A DNA stretch of 64,000 bases from Ashinkailepas kermadecensis (lineage: Eukaryota > Arthropoda > Thecostraca > Neolepadidae). The translations under genes and the position numbers were made by a program. Positions 13,609 through 24,098 of this stretch are shown piece by piece (positions within the stretch are counted from its first letter, which is position 1; every line of letters begins with the position of its first letter). The notes beneath the pieces are model-generated. The model saw nothing but the letters and a program-made list of their open reading frames with translations. It ran no database searches and was not told the origin of the DNA. Where the stretch lies: the NCBI GenBank assembly GCA_034440615.1, contig JAOTOM010003988.1, forward strand, positions 15,001-79,000, read 5' to 3'.

Positions 13609-14375
13609 TCTGCTGTAGATTCAGCCATGTCGAAACAAAAAGTTGACATTATGACACCATATGTACATGAAAGCTATGAACAGCCACCAAGTTTCGTAGA
13701 GCTACTCCTAATAGCAATTGAGATTGAAAATCATGAAGAGGGGAGTGGGACTGAAGCAGCATCATAAATAATCAGGGTAAGCCCTTGCAAAGGATATACT
13801 TTCGTTAGCACGGGAGAAATATGGAAAACATTGACATAGGTACAAACTCGAAGACGGGTGTTTTGAGCTGCAATGACATCTTGCGCACCGTGCATGCGAT
13901 GCATGGGATCCCCAGGAATGAAACGGAATAGCGCAGTGGAACACCATCAAGTTAATTGTCACGTACCTGTAAATCTTACCATGTCCATCCTTGTACAGAA
14001 AACTAGTGAAACATACCATCCATTATAGGTGAATGAGGCTAGTTTCTTATAACATTGCCCGCTCTTTCTGAACAGCACTGGTTTTGGTGTTGCAAGTGGG
14101 AACGGCTTGCAATATTGGTGAAATACTTTTGTACGATTTCTTGTGTTATTGCTGTTGATATTGTATATGTCTCGTGCTCACACTTTAATTCATAAATGCT
14201 CTCTCATACAGTGCATAGGTACTAAAGGTGTTCTGGTCCGAAGATTTTCAGATTAATAAGTGTAAATGAGACATTAGTATTAGCAGGCACCAACCAGGGG
14301 GTCTGAACCATCACAACCCATCCCGGATCTGCAGCCATATGCAGTGGACATCAGATTGTCTGCATTTTCTCTCTA

Positions 14376-14960
14376 GGCACATTCTACGACAAATCGACAG
14401 CACCCATTATTTTATTTTTTGATGAAAATATTTGTTTCGGGTTATCTGATGCGTCGAATCCAGCTGTGCTATTTTTAGAAAGATCAGGTGAACAGTCGAG
14501 GAGTTATAGCCTCGGGCATTTCTGAGATGTCACCAAACAAGGGTGTCTTGTGAGGTCCTTAATACAGTGAAGAACAATCCGAATTGTGCAAAAGTATATA
14601 TCGTTGAACTCACAATAATCCACTGCATCTTTTGGCTCTTTCGGAATTTTCGTTTACGGGCCATTTGAAATCGTGATATCGTGACCTTTAGGCAACGTGA
14701 CCTACTTTAAATATCGGGACAGTCACAATGCGATTTGAAAAAGTGTAGAAATGTAGTCCGATATATTATCTTTCGAAGCAAAAAATATAACATAGGGTTT
14801 TGCCCATACAAATCTACATATCCGTTCAAAATTAGGCATGCATGGTTGTTTTGCGCTAGTTTATCGTGGCCTGTTTTAATATTGGTTTGGAACAGTATAT
14901 TACTGAAATACAAGCCTTTTGATGTTCGTGGCACGTGATGGGATGAGTAATCCCATTCAT
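14376..14960 (-). repeat. Terminal-type repeat R4, 3' side of right transposase copy
   Basis: Begins ggcacattctacgacaaatc and is the inverted partner of R2 and R5. Landmarks include 'ttatctgatgcgtcgaatcc' and 'acagtcacaatgcgatt'. The stretch 14950-15240 beyond it matches the reverse complement of 12010-12310. Confidence 0.7.
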
Positions 14961-15265
14961 CTTGAACTGCTTGAGAACAAATCTGGCGCGGACGCATCAA
15001 TTGACACATGCTGAACCTGAAATGAATCGCATTGGGTCATGAGCCGTCTGCATCAGTGTAATAATATAAAGCAACAGAATTACACAATGCAATGCAGTAC
15101 AATAAATTGTTACAGCACAGCATTATAATGCAATGCAATACAATGATCTACAGATGTGCAGATCATCCCATACCTTGTCAAAATTCCAGTTCAGACTGAC
15201 GATCTGTCACTGCGATAATGTCAATCAACAAATCTGTATCAGCGCGCACACCAACACGTCTCACT

Positions 15266-16748
15266 TCACCCAACTTCCATAAACACACGCCCCGCATCGG
15301 TAGGCAGTTCATAAACTATTACGGTGCTGTGGGTCACTGGTGCGAACTTGTGGTACCCCTGTCTTCCTTTCACCGTGATGGCTTTCGGGAAGCGCTCGGT
15401 GAGGTGGGTCGTGACGTCCATTGCCCCCTGCTTTGATACAAATATGAATTTGATGCAACTGGCTAGCTTGTGCGACAGGTACTCAAACATGTCCTCCGCC
15501 GTCAGTATCTGGTTGTTAAGCGGGCGCTCGAGGCTCTCTTGAGCCGCGGCACGCTTGGCTGTGCCTCCGATGCCGTCGCAAGCGTCGATGCCATGAAATG
15601 TGACAAAAAAGCCACTCACAGGGCACTGTTGTGCTTTGTGACGTCAGAGATACATCAATAGTTCTGATGGCACAGTACCTCGTCCTCACGCCAGTACACT
15701 ACAAACTGGTGCCCCGTACACAAGGACCAATCCCAGTGGAAGCCTTGAGCTACATCCTGCACCACAAATGAATAATGTTCGCCGAAATCGTACTAGGCAA
15801 TCACTTTGCCCTACTTGGAATAGGTGAAGTGTTGGCCTTGTTTGTCAGCCACAAAGTGGTGTCTGATCAGCTTCACGGTTTGCTGGCTGTAATATCGCAT
15901 GCTTCCCTCTTTGGTCAAAGTTATTTCTGCGTGTGTACAGCGATGCGTGCTCACCCTTTGTTTGTACCAAATATAATTATCCATGTCATCATCTGGGGCT
16001 ATATCACCTTCACTCTCATCTCCTGATTTGTTGGCGAAGAGAATCCTTAGAAAGTTCATCACCCGGTCTTCACCAGGGCAGTCCTCACAGTTGTGCATCA
16101 TGCAATCACGGTTTTCAATGTGTCACATACACATACATGCCAAATACAGCGTGATCGAGGAGGTTACGGTATTTGAGACCGGGAAGGCCGAGAGCGGATA
16201 TGAGCAGTTTAGGGTTTTGATAAGTGCACATGCACACCGAGTGCGTCCTACTGCTGCCTGCCAGGACGCAATGCTTCGGATGAAGGGCAGCAAAGATTAA
16301 TAAGCCGGTGCAAGGGTTTCAGAGTTTTGCTTGCATAGATCATATATCTCACAAATTTTCCAAAGCAAGCATTTTCTGAACTCTACTTTTGGTTCCATCA
16401 ACCTGTCGCACCGTGACACGGTCGGTCTTGCCGAAAGACATCCGGCTGATCTGATCCGACTCATAAAATAGCTTTGCGTTCACCTTGACTGCGTCCGACA
16501 CCCTCAGAAATTTCCTCGCTTCACAGGCAGCATGTTCAGCGAGAGTGAGCAGTGAGCACAGAGCACCCAGACACGGTGCCACCCCTGGTTTGTGCCCTTC
16601 CTGATATTTCACTACATTTGTAGATTTCTATTTTCGCGATGTAATAAATGGTTGTGCAAATGGTTTCTCGGTTATCGGAATGTGATTGATATATTGTGGA
16701 TGCTTCTCTCTCCTTGTAATTCATGGTAATGTTTAACTCATAAATCAT
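15266..16748 (-). pseudogene. Broken transposase-like gene, right copy (mirror image)
   Basis: Reading the minus strand from 16748, the same protein as the left copy appears: MNYKERE, then ALCSLLTL, GKTDRVTVR and SRVQK. The CMMHNCEDCPG block (about 16100) and 'DIAPDDDMDN' follow, then the DFAENYSF-equivalent region (about 15780). After CISD the gene jumps to a FHGIDACDGIGG segment. The roughly 170 bp that encodes the DGSAAQ motif in the left copy is missing here. The end (KFAPVTHSTVIVYELPTDAG) is better preserved than in the left copy. With frameshifts, stops and this deletion it is a pseudogene. The two copies complement each other for reconstructing family membership by search. Confidence 0.75.
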
Positions 16749-17432
16749 CTACTACCACAATTTGGAGACATTTCTGCCATTTTGATTAACCTTCGACCTC
16801 ACGAGTTAGAACACTTGTGCAACACAATATTCAAGAGCAGATGACTAACATTATCATCCCATCACGTGCGTTGAAGGCCAAAAACCTTGTATTTTTAGCA
16901 ATATACCGTTCTAAATACATATTCATACAGGGGACGATAAACTAGCGCAAAAACAACCATGCACGCCCAATTTTGAACGGATTGTAGAGTTTTAAGAGCA
17001 AAACCCTAATTTTTTTTATTTGAAAGATTTTATCGAACTTCATTTCTGCACTTCTTTAAATCGCATTGTGACTGTCCCGAAAGGTAAAATAGATCACGTG
17101 ACCTTAGGTCAGGATGTGACGATTTCAAATATCCCGTAAGCGAAAACTTTGAAATAGCCAAAAGATACAGTGGGTCATTGTGAGTTCATCGATATATACT
17201 TCCGCACAATTCAGAATGTTCTTCATTGAGTTTAAGACCTGAAAAACCCTCGTTAGGCAACATCTAAAAAATTACCGAGGCTATAACTCCTTGACCGTTG
17301 ACCTGATCTATCTAAAAATGGCACCGCTTGATTCGGCGCATCAGATAATCCCACACAAATATTTTCATCAAAATATAAAATATTGAGTGATATTTTGGCC
17401 CTTTCAATTGTCGATTTGTCGTGGAATGGCCC
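16745..17432 (+). repeat. Terminal-type repeat R5, 5' side of right transposase copy
   Basis: Adjoins the gene start of the right copy and ends in tcgatttgtcgtggaatggc. It is the best preserved member of the family, sharing 'cgatatatacttccgcacaa' and 'cctgatctatctaaaaatgg' type phrases with R3. Confidence 0.75.
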
Positions 17433-18182
17433 ATTCCATATGGTGGTCTTGGCCAACATCATTCGATTTGGTTTAAAAAGCACACTCAAGAAAAGCTTGA
17501 GTGGATTTCTCATGGAGGTATTATGACATACTGGTGCAAAACACTATTTCTCCCTTCGTTCCTGTTGTGATATCAATTCGGGTTGGTTGTATTAAGTACG
17601 TTCCGTCGTGATCCCTCTTTCTGCCTTCCCCGCCGATCCTCGATTCCTCTGGCAGCGATATTGACATGCAGATCCCAAGACCTTCGCCTCCGGTTTACAG
17701 TTATGTGTCATTGCGGTTGGTTCGAGGTCAGGAACCACCATAGGTACCAGTCCAATATATCCACCAATGGATTCACCAACAGTCGTTCAGGAAATCATGT
17801 GACATAGTCCTTCTCAATACAATGCCATAAATATCCGCGTTTCGTGCCTATTAAACCACTCGTTATAAAGACATAAAGACATAAAAGATCAGTGCAACTA
17901 TGAGCCACAAGGGCCCTTCTTGGTTGCACTCTGTACACTGAACCAGTGTTATATCCGGCTATGCCTAGCCGTCACAGTCGGAACGCAGACATGACTACAT
18001 GAAATACATAGCCAATCGACATCTAGCGGATCGGCCCTGGAAATCGATTAATCAATCTCCGTGTTTATCTAATTATGCAGTTCCTAGTGGTTAAAACAGT
18101 TATCATCGTAGTTTTCATCGTTTTTCAACCCCATAGAACTATACATGCAGGTTTCTAAACGGAGTCTCCTACTTCATTCATC

Positions 18183-18413
18183 AGCAGCAAGGGACATATG
18201 GAAATGTTATTGGCTGGATCGAAACATTGCTAAAGGGAAGGAAACAAAAGCATGAAATGGATATCAATCTGAATGGATAATTCTGATTGGTGTGCCACAG
18301 GGCTCCGTTCTAGATCCTCTTCTATATATAATCTTCGTGAACAATATTGAGGTTAGGCTGAGGAACAGGCTGCTCAAATTTGCTCATCATGTCCAACTGG
18401 TCACAATCGCTAC
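18183..18413 (+). pseudogene. Non-LTR retrotransposon reverse transcriptase fragment
   Basis: In one frame WIETLLKGRKQ is followed, after a frameshift near 18277, by IGVPQGSVLDPLLYIIFVNNI and then LLKFAHHVQLV. This matches the conserved 'W....L.GR.Q ... GVPQGSVLGPLLF..YINDI ... FADD..L' core of LINE-type reverse transcriptases (Jockey/CR1/I-like). The catalytic FADD reads FAHH here: both aspartates are replaced by histidine (CAT CAT for GAT GAT). Downstream sequence is unrelated and GC-rich, so the fragment is truncated on both sides. Confidence 0.8.
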
Positions 18414-18639
18414 GCGGCAGGTCCTCTGCATGGACCCGGCCGGTCGGCCGGTCGGCCAGTTCACAGCCTTTTTGCGGCCAGCCGGCCGGCCGACTGGAGA
18501 CGCTTCCCCGATGCGCTTATCGGTGGGGTGTGGGTTATCAGTGATAGATAACACACATGCCAAATCTTCTCCAACCATGGAGAAAGCAGGCTTCAGCAGG
18601 GGAAGGGGTGGACGGAACGATAATGTGTACCTCACGCCA

Positions 18640-19067
18640 CGTTTGCCACTGCCACCTGTTGACAGAAAACGGAGACACAGCCGCACGATTTCACCGCCAG
18701 TTCTTCGCTGGCTCCTCTAGCGGACAACTGAGGAACTATTTTTGGACGTTATGAACTTCGGTACTAAATGAACCTTGGACGTTATGAACGCTCCCTCTGA
18801 AGCCAGTTTTAGTGGTTGTGATCGTTGGACGTTATGAACTCTGGACGTTGTGAACGCACCCTACCCGATACATTTTGGACTTTTTGGACTTTATTTCGCA
18901 TTTTGGACGTTATGATCCTTGGACGTTGTGAGCTTTGAACGTTATGAACTTTGGTACTAAATGAACCCTGGATGTTATGATAACCCTGTAAGCAAATTTT
19001 GGTCCGAATATAAATTTAGTGGGTGTAAATTTGTAAAATGTTTGGTCGATCTGTCGTGGAACGCACC
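18640..19067 (-). repeat. Inverted block B' with its own transposon-like terminus
   Basis: Mirror of block B, with repeated ttggacgttatgaac phrases. It extends further out than B and ends at 19067 with ctgtcgtggaacgcacc, the same terminus as the outer ends of the composite. Confidence 0.75.
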
Positions 19068-19311
19068 ACCTGACAACATGAGGATCGTAGCACGGCATGA
19101 TGTCACACGTACATTAGGGTGTTGCGCTAGTTGCAGATCCAAAATGCCATACCGAGATTTTATGGGTGAGGCCCTAGGAACAAATAAAATCACATTTTTA
19201 TCCCACGTTATGCAACCTCCATCCAGCCGGCGGCTTCCAAAGTTTCAGTGGAGGCAGCACTAGCGATCCTAGTGGCAGTTTTGTAAGTTGAGTTGAGACA
19301 TTGCTTTCCAC

Positions 19312-19463
19312 CCCCCCACCCCACCAGGATCGGAACGGCGCCCTCTCGGATCCGCCCGGCGCCCTCGCCAGACATCGCTTCCCACCCCCACCCCCCAGGA
19401 TCGGAACGGCGCCCTCTCGGATCCGCCCGGCGCCATCGCCAGACATCGCTTCACACCCCCACC
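19312..19463. repeat. 71-bp tandem duplication
   Basis: Two copies of a unit around aggatcggaacggcgccctc ... gccagacatcgctt, separated by 71 bp. This lies within the extra sequence of the right arm of the palindrome. Confidence 0.85.
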
Positions 19464-20324
19464 TTTCGGCGTCGGTATTGCGTCAACAGGCTGTGCCTTT
19501 GACAGTCAGTCTTCCGACCAAAATGTTCCTTCATCCCGCAAGAAACTGGCGGATACAGTGGGGGGGTAAATGGGGCTTTACCCTCCTGATGAGCTTCGAA
19601 AGCGGGCACAAAAATGGTTGTTTTCTTCAAATTTAGGCAAACAGTGAACTAAACCCGCTCACGGGATCACAGAAACCCGTTCCACATCCAACGGGTGCCC
19701 CAAACAGCGGGTCTAGATCCGACTCTGCTTTGACCCTTGACCTGTGAGACATTCAAATTATATGACACGATGGATTATGACCTTCAGTACCATTGAAAAG
19801 GCACATAACCATGTTCATTAAAAGGTTTTGACGGTTGACCCACGGTTTATATCCATTACGTTTATTGGGTAAAATAAGGAACTTGACCTGACCTGGAAGG
19901 TGGCTTAATTAACCTGAGGTCATCAAAATGGGCATTATCTGAAAGCTCTCATTGCGAGCAATCCACTGGTCTCTGATTCGTAGCCGTACGACGTCTACGA
20001 GTTGAGTTTGGAAAAATGGGCATACATTATGACGTCATCACCATAGTAAGTGAATGGGGAAACTTTAGGTCGAGCCGGCTGGATGGGGGTCGCATCAAAC
20101 CCGGGTTTTTGCTACCATGAATGTTTTCATGACCACCCACATAAAAATATACTATGGCATTTTGTCTCCGAGAGGAAAAGTCCTCCAGCGCAACACCCTA
20201 ACGTACATCGAACCCTTCACATGCAGTTGTCTCGTCGACTGACCTTCGTGCATATGCCATTGTTTGACTGACGATGATATGGGCGCTGCATGATCGACGC
20301 AGTCGATGTACCCATAAACTCCAA

Positions 20325-21008
20325 TACCCAACCTATCGGTAATGGGTGACCTTGAGCTTTGTGAAGTTTATGAAAGCAAACTATAAGACTTCATCAATAC
20401 GCTTTTAATATTTTTGTGTCAAGCAAACGTTTTTATATCACCACTGTTTGTTTCATTGTTCGATCCCTCGTAGTTTTCGAATGGGAGACAACTTACTCGA
20501 AATCCGTCCGTTCCGAAAATCGGAAAATCATAGAAACCATGGAGAACGAACGCCTATATAAGATATTTAAAAGCAAAACACGTTTTTTACATGGCAGCCA
20601 AAGCATGCCCGCTTGTATTTCTGCCATCAAATTTATCAATTTCAATGGGCTAGGGGTCACAAAAGGTCACGAGGTCACGAGTTCATGCAGTCACGAGGCC
20701 AAACGTGAGAAATGTTGATATTTTATCACGAATGTGTTTTCTTTCATCATTTTTCTTCTCAAAGATGCATAATATGTCGCATTTTCTCTTCATTATCGAT
20801 GAGATATCTACCACCAAAGATACCCTTGTTGTGTGACCTCAAAATACGGCAGGAGGCTATAACTCCGAAACCGTTAGTAGGATCGGGCTAAAACTTGTTC
20901 AGGCGTGTTCAGAGCACAAGACTACCCTGTACAGCAATTTTGGTCCAAATACAAATTTATGGGGTGTAAAATGTAAAAATATTTGGTCAGTCTGTCGTGG
21001 AACGCACC
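20325..21008 (-). repeat. Outer inverted arm A' (right)
   Basis: Reverse complement of the A arm. It starts near acctatcggtaatgggtgac and ends ctgtcgtggaacgcacc, directly followed by AGTT, which also precedes the left end at 7270-7273. Confidence 0.75.
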
Positions 21009-21922
21009 AGTTGTTTCATGCCTTGCATCTGGGTTGGTTGGTGGATTTCAGGGTTCACTGTTTTGTTGTTGAATTGTATTGGTAGGTACGTACGTGTGCG
21101 CATAAATATGGAGGGATTCATACTGTTTTATGCTGCTTTATTGGCAATGTGCTCCATTCATAGTTGACATAGAAATATGTTGCAGTGCAGTCAAGTTAGG
21201 TTCCATAACGGCTGCACGCACACACTGTTACGGCTTGAGGCAGGGGCGTGGGAAGTTCTCACAAGTGCATGGGCTAGTCCATGGATGGATATCCCGGGTT
21301 TGTCGGGAGGTTCCGACCGTCCCCCTCGCTTGGCTTGGTACCTTGCTAATGTTAATTTGTCATTTCCCCTAGTCAATCTGAAACTTTTTTGACCCGGACC
21401 CTACACCCTGGTCTTGTGAGAGATATCCAGTGTTGGACCACCCACTAACTAAGTCTATTCTTTTCATGCGTTTGGTTGCTCAGTTGTTCACGATGTGGTT
21501 AATTCTGAAACCCGGCGAAAAGGATATAAACTATTGTCTACCCTGTCAAGCTACATTCGCATGCTGTTATGGCTTGAAATGCGGTCGTAGGAAGCTTGCA
21601 AGAAGTGTGTGTACCTGAACAGCTCTTCAAGTTAATTCGTCCCATTCAGTGCCAATAGAGTTAATGTTAAAACTCAGGAAAACGCGGGCGAGTCATGGCC
21701 CACTGTAGTGCAGTCGGCAATGTATGGCAATTGCGGCAAGGTTTTTCCTTTGTTGGTGCACAAGCCGAAACAAATTAGCAGCCCTGATGTGTTTTGAGTG
21801 CTGGCCTGTATTCTTCAGCTCCATTTTGCTGATTGCCAATAATTTTATCTGTGCAAATGTATTAGGTGACATTATTGTCATGCATGATATTGATCAGATA
21901 TACGTACTGTTGCATGCCATTC
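21009..21922. other. No gene recognised
   Basis: Mixed sequence without domain-bearing frames. Two stretches (about 21190-21260 and 21545-21600) look like weak relatives of each other, each with 'gtcaag', a 'tgttacggcttga'-like phrase and a 'ggaag' end. Confidence 0.5.
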
Positions 21923-22590
21923 TAAACACGTCTGCCCTGGTCCGCCTTCTCCCGGACCGTAGCGTGTCACACCCGACGGCCGGCTGTTCCTAGACACGTC
22001 TGTCTGCCCTCCCGGTCCGCCTTCTCCCGGACCGTAGCGTGTCACACCCGACGGCCGGCTGTTCCTAGACACGTCTGTCTGCCCTCCCGGTCCGCCTTCT
22101 CCCGGGCGGCAGCGGGTTGCGCCTGGTGGCCGGCTGTTCTAAACACGTCTGCCATGCCTGGTCCGCCTTCTCCCGGACCGTAGCGTGTCACACCCGGTGG
22201 CCGGCTGTTCTAGACACGTCTGTCTGCCCTCCCGGTCCGCCTTCTCCCGGGCGGCAGCGGGTTGCGCCTGGTGGCCGGCTGTTCTAAACACGTCTGCCAT
22301 GCCTGGTCCGCCTTCTCCCGGACCGTAGCGTGTCACACCCGGTGGCCGGCTGTTCTAGACACGTCTGTCTGCCCTCCCGGTCCGCCTTCTCCCGGGCGGC
22401 AGCGGGTTGCGCCTGGTGGCCGGCTGTTCTAAACACGTCTGCCATGCCTGGTCCGCCTTCTCCCGGACCGTAGCGTGTCACACCCGGTGGCCGGCTGTTC
22501 TAGACACGTCTGTCTGCCCTGCCTGGTCCGCCTTCTCCCGGGCCACAGCGGATCACATCTGGTGGCCGGCATTTCTGGACACGTTTGCTC
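21923..22590. repeat. Minisatellite with 145-bp higher-order unit
   Basis: Units of about 72-75 bp share tggtccgccttctcccgg and ggccggctgttc. Two unit types alternate: one carries gaccgtagcgtgtcacaccc, the other gcggcagcgggttgcgcctg. Three successive dimers are almost identical at 145-bp spacing, and the first and last copies are more diverged. Confidence 0.92.
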
Positions 22591-23064
22591 TGTCTGGTCC
22601 GCCTTCTTCGTTCCGGTGCTCCGGATATGGGAGAGGAGGGAGTTATGAGGGAGTTATAATATGAACGTCCGGGCGCCGTTCAACTGCAGGCCCAGAGAGC
22701 TGGGGTTGGCTTCTTGGGTCAGTCGCTGGTAGTTGAGGGCAAAGTGCGGGGCGACTTTTCCGCCCGCTTCGCAAGGGTCGAGGGAAAACGCGATGGCGGT
22801 ACCCTGCGTGACAGACGGCATTACCTATCACTGGTCGTGTCACGCAGATACGCTGAACAGGACGGCCTGGATTGCCAGCTGGCATGGATCTGTATTATCT
22901 GCGTGGGGCATGATATCACGTCGTTAGCGTATATGGAGACTTGGATATCGGACTGAGGGTTTGAAGGCACACTGAGTCTCGTGCTGTTGACCCAGCACCT
23001 GATCGTCTGGGCGGTCGGACCGTTAGATCCCTGGCTGACCATGACCATCCACCGCCTGACCATT
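22591..23064. other. No gene recognised
   Basis: Unique GC-moderate sequence between two minisatellites. It has overlapping short open frames only. Confidence 0.5.
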
Positions 23065-23190
23065 CCTCAGCATCAGTCAACACCACTGTGAGTTGATCAC
23101 TGGTGTCCTCGGCATCAGTCAACACCACTGTGAGTTGATCACTGGTGTCCTCGGCATCAGGCAACAACAGTCCGAGTTGATCACCGGTGT
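23065..23190. repeat. 42-bp minisatellite, three copies
   Basis: The unit begins cctcggcatcagtcaacacc and ends gatcactggtgt. The third copy is more diverged. On the minus strand it reads as a 14-residue repeat (DAEDTSDQLTVVLT), but no intron or start context was found. Confidence 0.9.
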
Positions 23191-23366
23191 CCGTTTTGGT
23201 ACCAGACACTGCCGGTGACATGCCGTGTTATCTAGACAACGGAACAGACTGAATGTGGGATGGTATGGGACTGGGCTGAATCACGACCAACATCATCTGT
23301 TGCTACATTGGCCTTATTGGTTTCGAATAATATTGGCGGGCACACGTGAATCGCCTGTATAATACA

Positions 23367-23571
23367 GGTTTTGTGGCTGGTGGCCATTGTGTTGGCATAG
23401 TTCGAAAAGGGTATATTCGTGATTGCTTCAATTTACCTGACATGTCTGGCTCTACATTGTTTGTGGCTGGTGGTTTTGTGGCTGGTGACCATTGTGTTTG
23501 CATAGTTTCGAAAAGGGTATATTCGTGATTGCTTTAATTTACCTGACATGCCTGGCTCTACATTGTTTGGT
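23367..23571. repeat. 105-bp tandem duplication
   Basis: Two copies start ggttttgtggctggtg and share aaaagggtatattcgtgatt and tacctgacatg. They differ by a few substitutions and a one-base indel. Confidence 0.9.
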
Positions 23572-23628
23572 CACGGTACGGGCTGGGATTCTTGGAACAC
23601 TGAAAAGGTTACTAAGTATGCAAGCTAT

Positions 23629-23860
23629 ACCATCCTGCATTCCGCGCACCAAGGGTGTAGGAACGCCGTCAGACGGGTGGGCCAACTGGCCATCCTGCAC
23701 CTCGTGCACCAGGGGCGTAGGAACGCCGTCAGACGGGTGGGGCCAACTGGCCATCCTGCACCTCGTGCACCAGGGGCGTAGGAACTCCGTCAGACGGGTG
23801 GGGCCAACTGGCCATCCTGCACCTCGTGCACCAAGGGCGTAGGAACGCCGTCAGACAGGA
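23629..23860. repeat. 61-bp minisatellite, four copies
   Basis: The unit begins ccatcctgcacctcgtgcac and contains gtaggaacgccgtcagacgg. The last copy degenerates after 'cgtcagaca'. Confidence 0.9.
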
Positions 23861-23922
23861 GGGAGAAGTCATGCCATTCCGCATCCCGTGCACATGTTGA
23901 AGTGGCATATTGAAGTGGTTTT

Positions 23923-24085
23923 AGGTTGGTTATTGGTTTTTACGACACGTCGACCGTTGAGTCATGTAGCGTCGCCAATCTCTCATGCCGATTGGTCACG
24001 GGCGAAGAGTAGCGACAGGTGAGACTCGAACCCACAACCTTTCGATTGTGAGACGAGCATCTTACCCCTAGATCACTCGTCCCCT
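23923..24085 (-). mobile_element. tRNA-derived SINE with perfect target-site duplication
   Basis: On the minus strand the element begins GGGGACGAGTGATCTAGGGG at 24084-24085. It has an A-box-like TGATCTAGGGG (24075-24065) and a B box GGTTCGAGTCT (24032-24022) at tRNA spacing, and the anticodon region resembles tRNA-Val (CAC). Acceptor and anticodon pairing is poor, so it is not a working tRNA. About 85 bp of unrelated body follows and the 3' tail is AAAAACCAATAACC. The element is flanked by the 13-bp direct repeat TTGAAGTGGTTTT at 23910-23922 and 24086-24098. A perfect duplication implies a recent insertion. Confidence 0.88.
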
Positions 24086-24098
24086 TTGAAGTGGTTTT

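Larger units (their letters stand above)
7274..21008. mobile_element. Nested palindromic mobile-element composite, about 13.7 kb
   Basis: Three blocks occur in mirror order. A (7274-7946) matches the reverse complement of 20325-21008. B (8198-8545) matches the reverse complement of 18640-18985. C (9638-12925) matches the reverse complement of 14376-17432. The outer ends are identical for 17 nt (GGTGCGTTCCACGACAG) and are flanked on both sides by AGTT, a candidate 4-bp target duplication. B-to-C spacing is similar in both arms (about 1.1 and 1.2 kb), but the right arm has about 1 kb extra between B' and A'. It may be one ancient inverted duplication, or one element carrying nested insertions. 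Both encoded transposase-like copies are broken. The superfamily is not certain. Confidence 0.7.

Noticed and set aside
21923..23860. CRISPR-like arrays
   Set aside because: The repeats are contiguous tandem units without unique spacers and lie in eukaryotic sequence.
24012..24083. Working tRNA-Val gene
   Set aside because: A and B boxes are present, but acceptor and anticodon stems do not pair properly and the sequence continues into a SINE body and tail with target duplication.
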